30,130 nt of DNA, taken from NCBI GenBank assembly GCA_002396885.1, contig DGXY01000021.1, positions 1,461-31,590 of the forward strand, given 5' to 3'. A program made the translations under genes and the position numbers. This document shows positions 13,369 through 20,996 of the stretch, one piece after another. This DNA comes from Akkermansiaceae bacterium UBA5020. GTDB lineage: Bacteria > Verrucomicrobiota > Verrucomicrobiia > Verrucomicrobiales > DEV007. Positions within the stretch are counted from its first letter, which is position 1, and the number at the start of each line of letters is the position of its first letter. The notes under the pieces are model-generated. The model saw only the letters and a list, made by a program, of their open reading frames with translations. It searched no databases and was not told where the DNA came from.

Positions 13369-16083
13369 CTATTTGCTGCGAAACTCTTTGCTGCTCACGA
13401 GTGCGTGGATGAACTCACGGATGGCGAAGTTTTTTGCCTGAGCGCGGCTCATCATAGCTTCAATCAGATCCTCGTCCTGAAAGCCGACTGAGCGGCCCAG
13501 GCCGTATTCGATGAGCGCCTCGGCAAAGCCGCGGGCAAAGCGCTCGGGCTTGGCGGCGATTTGGTCGCGCAACTGTGGGAAATCGCGAAAAGTCTCTCCT
13601 TTGTAGAAGGCACCGCTGGGGTCGATGGTACGGCGATTTGCGGGCACGCCGGGCCGGTCATCCTCGGTGCGCCACTTGCCGGCGGCGCTGAAGTTCTCCA
13701 GGCCGAAGCCGATAGGGTCGATCTTGCGATGGCACTGCGCGCACTGCGGCTCCTCCTGATGCGCGGCGATGAGTTCGCGCGTGGTCAGTGGTTTGCCTTC
13801 GAGCCGGGTGAGCATCGGCACATTCGGAGGAGCGGGCGGTGGCGGTGAGTGCATGAGCTTGCGCAGCACCCAGGCTCCACGCTCGACCGGGCTGGTGTGC
13901 TCGCCATTGCCTCCCATGGCGAGGATGCCAGACATGCCGAGTAATCCACCACGGGGCGAGCCGGGCGGGAGCTTCACCTCACGGAAGGCATCGCCCGTCA
14001 CGCCGGGGATGTCGTAGTAGTTCGCCAGGATGCCGTTGATCACCACGGTATCGGACTTGAGCAGGCGCGACAGGCTGCCGCTGTGGTGCAGCAGATGGGC
14101 AAAGGTTTGATACACCTCCTGCCGCGCCGCCTCCTTCATCCCCAGATCAAAGTCGCGATGCATCTTGATGTTGAACTGGAAGAAATCGAGCCGACTCAAG
14201 CCAAGCCATTGACCCACGAATGCCGCCACAAAGTCACCCGCACGCTCATCGGCCAGCAGGCGGTCGGTTTGCACGTCGAGCGCCTTTGGGTCAACCAATG
14301 CGCCCTGTTTGGCGAGCGACAGCAGTTCCCCATCCGGCGGTGCGCTCCATAGAAAATACGACAGGCGCGAGGCCAGCTCCGTGTCCGTCAAGAGGCGGGG
14401 TTTTCGATCCGTGCCCGGTTCAGCGAGATAGAGGAACGACGGCGAAGCCAGCACGACAGCGAGAGTGTCCTCCAGGCGGGGTTTCATGCCGTTGCGTGAC
14501 TGCTCATCGTGGATCGTCGCCAGTCGCTCCAGGAATGCCGGGGCCGGAGGGCGCCCGCGCAATGCCTTTGCCGCAAAGGCTTGGATGAACTGCAAGGTGG
14601 TCCACTCCTTCTTATCCAGGCGCTCCAGCCAGCCTTTCATCTCCTCCCGCGCCGCCATGCAGGAGGCGGCAACCATCGGCCCCTCCACCTCCAGCCAGTC
14701 CACCCACAGCACAGGATCGCTCCCCACTCGGTTTCGGCGCCTGGCCTCTTCAAAATAATTGTTGGGCCTGTCTTCATAACTGCCGCGCTCGATCACGCGG
14801 AAGTAGCGGTTCCCGCCTGACTCGACGTGCAGCGGCACCACCAGTTCCTGGGGGGCTGTGGCTTTAGCCGTGACGTGGTGCGTGCTCAGCGGCGGCTCGG
14901 AACCACTCGGTGCCACGTCGATGAAGCAGCGCTCGGCGTGAAATGGAATGCTCACCTTGGTATCCGGCACCTCCCTGGTGCGGCTCGAAAGCAGCACACG
15001 CTCTGGCTCGGTGCAGCCGAGGCGTATCCGCAGCCGGTAGTCACCCGGCGGCCAATCTCCCGGCATGCTGATGGCCACCGAACGATTGCTGAGGCTGCCT
15101 GCGCCGAGATAGACCCCGCTGCGCACCAGCGGCAGCGCGAGATAGTCCGCAATCTCGGGGACGAACCTCTCCCACTGCCCTTCGTGATGCACCGCGTCTG
15201 TGGCATCGGGAAAACCGAATCCCGCAGGCGAGGGCGCATCCTTCAGCTTCTCCCACTCCAGGTAAAACTTTTGAGGGTTGTCCTTCGTTCGCTGCCGGAT
15301 ATCCGCCGCCACCCTGGCATTTTCCGGGCGTGCCGCAGCCGCATTCACCTCCCGTGTCCAAAGGCCGAAACGCTTGCGGATGCTCACCTGGCGCTCCATT
15401 TCCCGCTCGACGGCCTTGTTGACAGATGTCTCAGGCTCCAACCGCAACGTCTTCACCGTCACCGGCGTCCGGGCCAGGTGGAACGCTTCACTCAATGCCT
15501 TAGCCCCCAGGCTGCGGTAGAGCTGGAACTGATCCGACGACATGAAGAGCGAAGCACCCGCCGTGTCGAAATTGCCCGCGCCACTGTCAGCAGGCAGGCT
15601 GCGCACATCGATCTCCACTCCCAGCAAATCGCGAATCGTATTGGCATACTCGCGCCGGTTCAGCCGCCGCATCGTGATCACACCCTGCGAATCGTTCAGA
15701 GTGCGCCGCGCCGCCACCATCACCTGCGAGAGGTCTTCGAGCAGATCAGCCTTCGCGTCTTTGGCCGGCTGTTTCTCATCTTCCGGCGGCATCTCGCCCG
15801 CATTGATCGCATTGAGCACCTTCTGCCACTTCTCGGCCACCTCGATGGTCGTGATCGTGAACGGCAGCTCATCCACGCGAAACTTCCCCTTCTGCTTCTC
15901 AGCGCCGTGGCACGAAACGCAGTGCTGTTTGAAAAACGGACGGTGCTTCTCGGGGAAGGCTGCCTGCGGAGATTCAGCGGCGAACACCAAGCCTGAGTGC
16001 AGCAGAACGAGGCACCGGATCGTCGCAGCGAAAGTGACAAGCGCACGCGAGCGAGGCCGAAGGGAAATGGGTGAAGGAGTCAT
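13369..16083 (-). CDS. Planctomycete-type cytochrome c protein (DUF1587/1592/1588/1585)
   Basis: A 904-residue exported protein from the start at 16083 (MTPSPISLRP...); the earlier ATG at 16161 would overlap the FecR gene. A signal peptide to about residue 36 is followed by a PSC1-like haem motif CVSCHG (55-60), then the DUF1587 block NRREYANTIRDLLGVEID, a long beta-rich middle, DUF1595/DUF1592 (TELASRLSYFLWSAPPDGEL), DUF1588 (GGLLGMSGIL and TSPVERGAWVLRKL) and a second haem motif in QCAQCHRKIDPIGFGLENF. The C-terminal DUF1585 segment ends ...FIHALVSSKEF. These multi-domain proteins are thought to act in periplasmic oxidative breakdown of complex substrates; the exact reaction is unknown. The gap to the FecR/LamG stop is 22 bp and to DUF1552 it is 18 bp. 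Confidence 0.93.
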   Translation of the reverse strand: MTPSPISLRPRSRALVTFAATIRCLVLLHSGLVFAAESPQAAFPEKHRPFFKQHCVSCHGAEKQKGKFRVDELPFTITTIEVAEKWQKVLNAINAGEMPPEDEKQPAKDAKADLLEDLSQVMVAARRTLNDSQGVITMRRLNRREYANTIRDLLGVEIDVRSLPADSGAGNFDTAGASLFMSSDQFQLYRSLGAKALSEAFHLARTPVTVKTLRLEPETSVNKAVEREMERQVSIRKRFGLWTREVNAAAARPENARVAADIRQRTKDNPQKFYLEWEKLKDAPSPAGFGFPDATDAVHHEGQWERFVPEIADYLALPLVRSGVYLGAGSLSNRSVAISMPGDWPPGDYRLRIRLGCTEPERVLLSSRTREVPDTKVSIPFHAERCFIDVAPSGSEPPLSTHHVTAKATAPQELVVPLHVESGGNRYFRVIERGSYEDRPNNYFEEARRRNRVGSDPVLWVDWLEVEGPMVAASCMAAREEMKGWLERLDKKEWTTLQFIQAFAAKALRGRPPAPAFLERLATIHDEQSRNGMKPRLEDTLAVVLASPSFLYLAEPGTDRKPRLLTDTELASRLSYFLWSAPPDGELLSLAKQGALVDPKALDVQTDRLLADERAGDFVAAFVGQWLGLSRLDFFQFNIKMHRDFDLGMKEAARQEVYQTFAHLLHHSGSLSRLLKSDTVVINGILANYYDIPGVTGDAFREVKLPPGSPRGGLLGMSGILAMGGNGEHTSPVERGAWVLRKLMHSPPPPAPPNVPMLTRLEGKPLTTRELIAAHQEEPQCAQCHRKIDPIGFGLENFSAAGKWRTEDDRPGVPANRRTIDPSGAFYKGETFRDFPQLRDQIAAKPERFARGFAEALIEYGLGRSVGFQDEDLIEAMMSRAQAKNFAIREFIHALVSSKEFRSK

Positions 16084-16105
16084 GGTAAGACAGGGCGGTG
16101 ATTTT

Positions 16106-17659
16106 TCAGGGGCGCGTGTTCTGATAGATTTCGAGCAATTCGGATTCGGTGAGGGCGACATTCCACAGTGTCATTTCATCAATCCGGCCCACGAAGTTGC
16201 GCACCGGCCACGAGCCGTTGGCGATTGGAAGGCCCCAGTTGCCAATGTCGGCCTTGCCGATCCGCAACGTCTGCCTGCCGACAAGCGATTCGGTGGACAT
16301 CTCTCTACCGTTCAGGAAGTGGCGCACCTTGCCCGCGCGGTTGTCATAGGTCGTCGCGACAAAGGTCCAAACCCCGATTCGGCGCGGTTGAAACAGTTCC
16401 GGCGAGGCGTAGCCCGTGGCTTTTAGTGCCCCGTCCGGCGCGGCGACACGCAACCCCAGGCGCAACTGCCCCGTCGCAGCAATCTGCCAGTGCGGGCAGC
16501 CGCGTTCATAGCCGTCTGTGAGCAGCAAGCCCTGCATACGCCCGGGAATCGTATCGAGCCGAATCCACGCACTGAGGGTGAGCGTGTCATAGCTGCCGGG
16601 AATGTTCACGCGCACGCGGTCGCTCGGCCTCTTGAACTCCAAGGCACCTTTTTCAGCCCAGCGGCCGTTGCTCACCTCGCAGCCAATGATGGAGCCGTCC
16701 ACGTGTTGAGGACCTGAGTCAATCAGGCGCCCATCCAACTTTTCAAAGTCATAGCGCACCGCCACGCGCGGATCGTTCGCGATGGTGCGGTTCCACTGCT
16801 GCCACGCGGCATATCGCTCCTTTGCCCGCTGGTCGGAGCGGCTGCGCACATCGTCGAAGGACGGGAAGCCGCTCGCATTGGCGCGAATATCCGTCCTTTG
16901 CCCGCTGCTCGCCCACGCGATCCCCTCGCCTTCAAGCAGGCGCAGCGGAGCCGAGGACGGCGCACCCGCACCTGCCGGATGCAGCTCCACTTCACCATCG
17001 AAAACCTCTACCTTCGACGCCGTAGTCCCACCCACCTCCATCCCGAACTCCGTGCCGAGATCAATCAGTTCAAACTCCGGCGACACGACCTGAAACCCCC
17101 GCGCCTGCGGCGGCACCCACGCACGGATGCGCCCCGAGTGACACACCGCGCGGTTGGTCGATACCAGTTCCAAATCCGCAGGCCCCTCCAGAATCACCCG
17201 GGCACCGCTGTAGAACTCCAGTTGCGCCAGACCACTCGTGAGTTGCAGCCGCCCAGCGGAGAGAATGCTTCCCGCACGCGGCTGATGAGCCCCCTTCCAG
17301 CTCGCATCCACCGCTTGCGTCAGCAACGCCACGCCATCGTCCACCGCCTCTTGTTTCTCGCTTATCGGCGTAGTCTTCCTCGCGCTTGATCCAATCATCC
17401 AGCCACCGACGAACAGGACTAATGCGGCGGCAGCGGCGAGCGGACGCCAGGAGAACCAGACGGAGCGACGTGGAGCCGCCACCGACGGCTGCGATGCCCG
17501 CTCCCGCGCGATCTCGCACAGGCCAGCATCAATGCCCATTTCGACGATCAGCTTGCGCCTTAGATCCCGATCAATCACCAGCAGACGGTCCAACTCCGCG
17601 ACCTCGGCATCAGTCGCCTGTCCATGCAGATAGCGTTGGATAAGTTCATTCGGATTCAT
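16106..17659 (-). CDS. FecR-domain membrane protein with LamG domain
   Basis: A 517-residue protein starting at 17659 (MNPNELIQRYLHG...), one base after the sigma factor stop, which implies coupled translation. The first about 55 residues form the small helical anti-sigma-like region usual in this class. One transmembrane helix follows (about residues 72-91, AAAAALVLFVGGWMIG). Then comes a FecR domain with GRIRAWVPP...FQVVSPEFELIDLGTEFG and a VEVFDGEVELH strand. The C-terminal about 190 residues are a LamG/concanavalin-like domain (LTLSAWIRLDTIPGRMQGLL... GKVRHFLNGREM... VGRIDEMTLWNVAL), which probably binds glycans. Together with the upstream sigma factor it suggests sensing of an extracellular polysaccharide and control of this operon; that is inference from family context. 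Confidence 0.9.
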   Translation of the reverse strand: MNPNELIQRYLHGQATDAEVAELDRLLVIDRDLRRKLIVEMGIDAGLCEIARERASQPSVAAPRRSVWFSWRPLAAAAALVLFVGGWMIGSSARKTTPISEKQEAVDDGVALLTQAVDASWKGAHQPRAGSILSAGRLQLTSGLAQLEFYSGARVILEGPADLELVSTNRAVCHSGRIRAWVPPQARGFQVVSPEFELIDLGTEFGMEVGGTTASKVEVFDGEVELHPAGAGAPSSAPLRLLEGEGIAWASSGQRTDIRANASGFPSFDDVRSRSDQRAKERYAAWQQWNRTIANDPRVAVRYDFEKLDGRLIDSGPQHVDGSIIGCEVSNGRWAEKGALEFKRPSDRVRVNIPGSYDTLTLSAWIRLDTIPGRMQGLLLTDGYERGCPHWQIAATGQLRLGLRVAAPDGALKATGYASPELFQPRRIGVWTFVATTYDNRAGKVRHFLNGREMSTESLVGRQTLRIGKADIGNWGLPIANGSWPVRNFVGRIDEMTLWNVALTESELLEIYQNTRP

Positions 17660-17660
17660 G

Positions 17661-18215
17661 TCAAAGAGCCTCCTTTTGCAGACGGTTTTCAATACACTCC
17701 GCCAGTTTCTCCCTCAGCCGCCCCAGCAGCTTGTAGAGCGCGTTGGCCGACTTGCCCGCCTGCTCTGCGAGCATCGTTACGCGGCCTTCACCAGAATAGG
17801 GGGCTAGCAGCAGTTCCTGATGCGGCGGCGAAAAACCCTCCAGACATGAGCGCAGCGCCTGCATGGACCGCTCCCGCTCTTCCGCATCAAACATTTCCGC
17901 CTCCTCCGCCAGCAACTCCAGCACCCCATCGCTAAAGACATGCCGGTCACGCCGCAGCCGGTCGATGATCGAAAGACACTTGAAGCGCACCACCACTTTC
18001 GCCCACGGCAGAAAGCCCGCTTCGTCGCGCAGTTGATCAAACTTCTCCCACAGCGTTACGCTCGCCTCCTGGATCACTTCGTCCACCAGATACCAATCCG
18101 GCAGCAACGACCGCGAATAAGCACGCAGCGCCGGTTCGTTCCGCATCAGCAGCCGCACGAAATCGCCCTGCGTCAGCGCGGGCGGTTGGTTCGGAGATGG
18201 TTCAGAAGGCGGCAT
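17661..18215 (-). CDS. ECF-type RNA polymerase sigma factor
   Basis: A 184-residue sigma-70 family protein of the short Rhodopirellula/Verrucomicrobium type. Region 2 lies at about residues 20-90 (FVRLLMRNEPALRAYSRSLL, VDEVIQEASVTLWEKFDQL, KCLSIIDRLRRDR), followed by an acidic linker and region 4 at about 130-178 (LLLAPYSGEG... LAEQAGKSANALYKLLGRLR) containing the -35 binding helix-turn-helix. It heads the operon with FecR/LamG, the cytochrome and DUF1552 and is separated from FecR by a single base. The FecR/LamG protein is the likely partner controlling it. The upstream 350 bp hold no gene and should contain the promoter, but I could not pick a convincing -35/-10 pair. Confidence 0.9.
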   Translation of the reverse strand: MPPSEPSPNQPPALTQGDFVRLLMRNEPALRAYSRSLLPDWYLVDEVIQEASVTLWEKFDQLRDEAGFLPWAKVVVRFKCLSIIDRLRRDRHVFSDGVLELLAEEAEMFDAEERERSMQALRSCLEGFSPPHQELLLAPYSGEGRVTMLAEQAGKSANALYKLLGRLREKLAECIENRLQKEAL

Positions 18216-18564
18216 GCATGAACTTATTTGCTGTCCCGCCCGAACCTGCCGATTTTTTTCAATCTTTCGACTTTTTGTCCGCTCGCGAGATCCTCACCCG
18301 GCAATTCGGTTCGCTTTGGATCCTGCCGATGGATTCCCGGCTGATGCCACTCTCACGAGTCAGGGTGGACCTTGATCAAACCCAATCCATCCACATCCCA
18401 ATTCGCTGTGCACGCCTTCATTCCTTCTCAGGCTCCTTGGCCAAGGCTTGGAGGTAGCCGAGCGGACTGGCGAAGTCTTGGAGGCTCAGTATACCGACGC
18501 GGCTGGGGGGCATGAGGGAGACGGCTGCAGGAATTTCCTTTTTCATTCCCTCGGTCCCCTTCCC
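18216..18564. other. Intergenic region upstream of the sigma operon
   Basis: About 350 bp without a supportable gene. It contains a T-rich stretch near 18250-18280, just upstream of the sigma gene in its direction of reading, and nothing that I recognise as an RNA gene. Confidence 0.5.
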
Positions 18565-18657
18565 GCCGAAGGCCCGGGGTCGGAGGGGGTTCGGGGGGAT
18601 GTAGGGCTTTCAGGGCCATCGCGGATGAGAGTCGCAAGATTTGACCGGCTGAGTCAA
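18565..18657. repeat. R1 dispersed repeat, long form
   Basis: The core GCCGAAGGCCCGGGGTCGGA...TTCGG is followed by TTCAGGGCCATCGCGGATGA, GAGTCGCAAGATTTGACCGG and CTGAGTCAA. It closely matches 10471-10564. This is the last R1 copy in the window; none is found in the following 11 kb. Confidence 0.8.
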
Positions 18658-19079
18658 TGATTTTGATACGAAATCGGAGTGGACCCGTTGCGGCTAATGT
18701 CCGTCCGCCGAAGGCGCACCTTGCAGCAAGTAAGCGCAAGGATAAGCAATCTTTTAATGAGACTGTCTCTGTACCCTTGGGGTCCAACCCTCAACCAAAT
18801 CTGATGAGAGGTCCGTTTTTCAGCTTTCCACTTTTTTCGCGCCGCTGGGGCCGTTTCAAGGCCGTCGGACAGCCTGGAGCCTATATTCTACGTGGCTTGG
18901 AGGGCGGAGTATGTTCGCCAGGACTCCGTCTGAAAGTGACAAGTAGAGTGGAAACTGCCACCCACTGAAGCTTGAATGGGAACCCCGACGCTGTGGTCAT
19001 CCCCGGAGGCCGAGCCGCCCGTTGTGCTGGCAATGTGCGGCAGATTTCGGCCCAGGCGGCATTCAGGACCCCGTCTCTA
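18658..19079. other. Intergenic region between the host operon and the phage-like operon
   Basis: About 420 bp. A 103-codon frame begins at the end of R1 but has no ribosome binding site or recognisable protein features, so I do not call it. The short palindrome-like AGTGGAAACTGCCACCCACT occurs near 18950. No tRNA or integrase remnant is visible that would mark an integration site. Confidence 0.45.
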
Positions 19080-19129
19080 TGACGCAACAGACTTTGGCCC
19101 TGAGTCGATCCCGCCGTCCTGTTGCATCA
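19080..19129. terminator. 11-bp inverted repeat at the end of the phage-like operon
   Basis: TGACGCAACAG (19080-19090) and CTGTTGCATCA (19119-19129) pair over 11 positions with one G-T mismatch and a 28-base loop. The right arm contains the stop codon of the last gene (19127). It may stop or protect the transcript, but there is no U-run, so a standard intrinsic terminator is not proven. It could instead mark the edge of the element. Confidence 0.4.
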
Positions 19130-19474
19130 TAGATCGGCGCTCAAAACGGCCGCGAGGCGCTCGATGTTCGGCATCGTGATCTGGTCCGGGCCGAGGCGGA
19201 AGACCCGCCAGCCAGCCAGACCCGCCTCCAGATACTTCTCCAGATCCGCGTTGAACCCGGCGGCCCGATTGTGCCGACCGTTCACCCAGATGCCGCCTTC
19301 CACCTCGATAAGGCAACGCGTCTGCAAGTGGGCAAAATCGGCCCTCCAACGCCGCTTGGGATCGAAGCGGTATTCTCTCTCCAGCTCGGGGCCTCCGGCC
19401 AGTCTCCAGAGTCTCAGGAAGGTTTCTTCGAGGCGCGAGGGCGGTTGGGGGGCACGGTAGCGGACGCGAGTCAT
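19127..19474 (-). CDS. Vsr/DUF559-like PD-(D/E)XK endonuclease
   Basis: A 115-residue protein with the layout of small very-short-patch-repair-like or DUF559 nucleases found in phages. Visible elements: E at residue 17 in the first helix (SRLEETFLRLWRLAG), R-x-DFAH (about 44-48) as the D of the nuclease core, then IEVEGGIWVNGRHNRAAGF (about 56-74) with the E-x-E strand, and DLEKYLEAGLAGWRVFRL at the end of the fold. Such proteins nick DNA or resolve branched DNA. In phage-type replication modules this kind of gene often takes the place of RusA-type resolvases, which fits its position last in the operon; this role is inference. Confidence 0.75.
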   Translation of the reverse strand: MTRVRYRAPQPPSRLEETFLRLWRLAGGPELEREYRFDPKRRWRADFAHLQTRCLIEVEGGIWVNGRHNRAAGFNADLEKYLEAGLAGWRVFRLGPDQITMPNIERLAAVLSADL

Positions 19475-19515
19475 GGCCCGTGCCGCCCGTTAATCGAGAT
19501 CCGGCGGCCGGGGCG

Positions 19516-19941
19516 TCAGATACTTTCAAGGAATTCGCGATCGGCGCGTCTGTCCGCCTCGGAAAGGTCGATTCCCCACTGCGCGAAAAGCCCCCTGACC
19601 ATTTGCCGGGCGGCCTCGCGGGGGTCGGCCACGCCCTTGATTCGGGCGTCGGTGCTCCAGTCGTAGCGGCCCCAGTTGTCGTCCCAACTAATTCGGAACA
19701 GCGCCCAGTCGAACTCGGACCCTTCCCAGGGAATCACGTAGTAGTGGTCTTCGATCTTCCAGCTCGTCCAGTTGTCTACTTCCGAGTCGTTCGTTCCGAC
19801 GAAGACGGCGTTTTTCGGAATCTGGTCTTCGAAGGATCCGATGTCCGTGGAGTCCGATTCCTCCTCGTCTGCGTCGCAGCTGGTCTCCGAGGAGGTGAAG
19901 GGAAGTTCGAAGTTGTCGAAACTGATCGCGGGAGGGCTCAT
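19516..19941 (-). CDS. Acidic protein of unknown function
   Basis: A 141-residue protein that I do not recognise. It is strongly acidic, with a Ser/Asp/Glu-rich N-terminal 45 residues (TSSETSCDADEEESD) followed by a Trp-rich middle (NWTSWKIEDHYYVIPWEG, FDWALFRISWDDNWGRYDW) that looks like a small beta-sheet domain, and an Ala/Arg helix at the end. No signal peptide or membrane segment. It belongs to the same-strand series of small genes in the late part of the phage-like operon, with gaps of 41 bp and 96 bp to its neighbours. Acidic small proteins in this position of phage early operons can be host-takeover or DNA-mimic factors, but nothing in the sequence proves that. Confidence 0.65.
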   Translation of the reverse strand: MSPPAISFDNFELPFTSSETSCDADEEESDSTDIGSFEDQIPKNAVFVGTNDSEVDNWTSWKIEDHYYVIPWEGSEFDWALFRISWDDNWGRYDWSTDARIKGVADPREAARQMVRGLFAQWGIDLSEADRRADREFLESI

Positions 19942-20037
19942 CCCAACGACTGTAGCCCGGACCGTTCCCTTGCAAAGGCGTTTTGAGCTGCGGCTTGGCG
20001 CACGGGGGCTTGATCCCGGCCGCGCGTCGATTGCGGC

Positions 20038-20448
20038 TCAGTCCTCCGCCTGCGGCCAGACCGAGTTCGCCACCTCGCGGATCTCCGAGGTCGTCAGGAT
20101 AGCGGACTTGGAGGGAATTATCTCATGGAAGGCGGGTCCGTCGGCGTCATTGTCGTCCCGTTCGTCCTCCCACAGTTGCTTGAGAAGTGATTGGGCCAGT
20201 TCCTTGGAGTTGAGTTTGCCCGCCTTCATCCAGGCGATTTCGTGCCGTTCCCGGGAGTCCTCGTAATCGGACGCGAGCACCAAGGCTGCAAATCGACCGC
20301 ACTGGCTCCGAGCCAAATAGAGTCGGATGAGTTCGTCGAAACCCGGATGATGGTAAAGCCAGGCCCGGTAGATCAACCTGTGCCTCTTCCGCAATGGCCC
20401 GCAGGCGTCCCGTATTCCTGAAGGGGTGATATTCGAAGAAACCTCCAT
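20038..20448 (-). CDS. Hypothetical protein of the phage-like operon
   Basis: A 136-residue protein that I do not recognise. It is mostly helical by appearance, with a basic, aromatic N-terminal half (LRKRHRLIYRAWLYHHPGFDELIRLYL) and an acidic C-terminal half (LLKQLWEDERDDNDADG). No Cys cluster, membrane segment or catalytic motif is apparent. Start chosen at 20448 (MEVSSNITPSG); the next internal Met is near the C-terminus. It lies 56 bp downstream of the 81-residue gene on the same strand. Confidence 0.6.
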   Translation of the reverse strand: MEVSSNITPSGIRDACGPLRKRHRLIYRAWLYHHPGFDELIRLYLARSQCGRFAALVLASDYEDSRERHEIAWMKAGKLNSKELAQSLLKQLWEDERDDNDADGPAFHEIIPSKSAILTTSEIREVANSVWPQAED

Positions 20449-20504
20449 CCCCTATTGAAATTCACCGCGAAGTCCCTGTCAAAGCCTTTCGTCACCGGTT
20501 CTCC

Positions 20505-20750
20505 TCACAGTAACCGCGGCTGCCCCGGATCATCCACCGTGCTCTCGATCTCGTCGGTGATCGTGGTGGAGATCCGGCTGGTCACTTTCAGCTTCGCGGG
20601 CGCGCCGTCCGCGATCGCCACCTTGAAGCTGATGGCGAACTTGCCGTCCTCGTCGGCGGAATCGCGGGCCTCGCGCCAGTGCATTTCCAGCAGATCGCGC
20701 AGGTGACCGAGTGCTTGCTCCTTGAGAATGTGGTCAGTGGAATCGCTCAT
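20505..20750 (-). CDS. Small phage-type protein of unknown function
   Basis: An 81-residue protein. The first about 30 residues form a charged amphipathic helix (ILKEQALGHLRDLLEMHWRE), followed by three beta-strand-like stretches (KFAISFKVAIA, AKLKVTSRISTTI) and the acidic-proline end DEIESTVDDPGQPRLL. Proteins ending in a DDP-x-Q-x-x-L-like motif occur in phage genomes, but I cannot name a family. The ATG overlaps the stop of the 70-residue membrane protein gene by four bases (ATGA), so the two are translationally coupled. Confidence 0.7.
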   Translation of the reverse strand: MSDSTDHILKEQALGHLRDLLEMHWREARDSADEDGKFAISFKVAIADGAPAKLKVTSRISTTITDEIESTVDDPGQPRLL

Positions 20751-20959
20751 GAGGGTTCAGTGGGGTTCGTGGTGCCGTCAATTCGGGCCGTGTTGGCTTC
20801 GATCTTTTCGAGGAGTGTGAAGAGGCGCTCCGCATTTATGCGCTTGTCCTCCGAGGCGCTGGCGAGAGCATTCCATCCCAGTCCGATGGCGTAGATGAGA
20901 ACAAAGCTGGCGGAGATCAGGCCGATGAGAGCGAAGAGAAACTGAAGGAATTGGATCAT
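20747..20959 (-). CDS. Small single-helix membrane protein
   Basis: A 70-residue protein with one long hydrophobic helix at about residues 2-31 (FLQFLFALIGLISASFVLIY), followed by a soluble, charged helix (NAERLFTLLEKIEANTARID). This resembles small phage membrane proteins such as holin-like or superinfection-exclusion proteins, but there is no endolysin nearby and the context is early replication genes, so a holin role is unproven. Its stop overlaps the start of the next gene (ATGA). Confidence 0.65.
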   Translation of the reverse strand: MIQFLQFLFALIGLISASFVLIYAIGLGWNALASASEDKRINAERLFTLLEKIEANTARIDGTTNPTEPS

Positions 20960-20996
20960 GCGATTTGGGTTCTGGTTTGGTGGGTTCGGGTTTTCT

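Noticed and set aside
14827..15996. 389-codon plus-strand open frame, and the 465-codon frame at 11740-13137
   Set aside because: Both are antisense to the cytochrome and DUF1552 genes and have no recognisable protein features.
18657..18968. 103-codon plus-strand frame after the R1 copy
   Set aside because: No ribosome binding site, no recognisable composition or motif, and its first part is repeat-derived.
18216..19126. tRNA or other structural RNA as an integration site
   Set aside because: I looked for a cloverleaf and a GTTCGA-type T-arm and found none.
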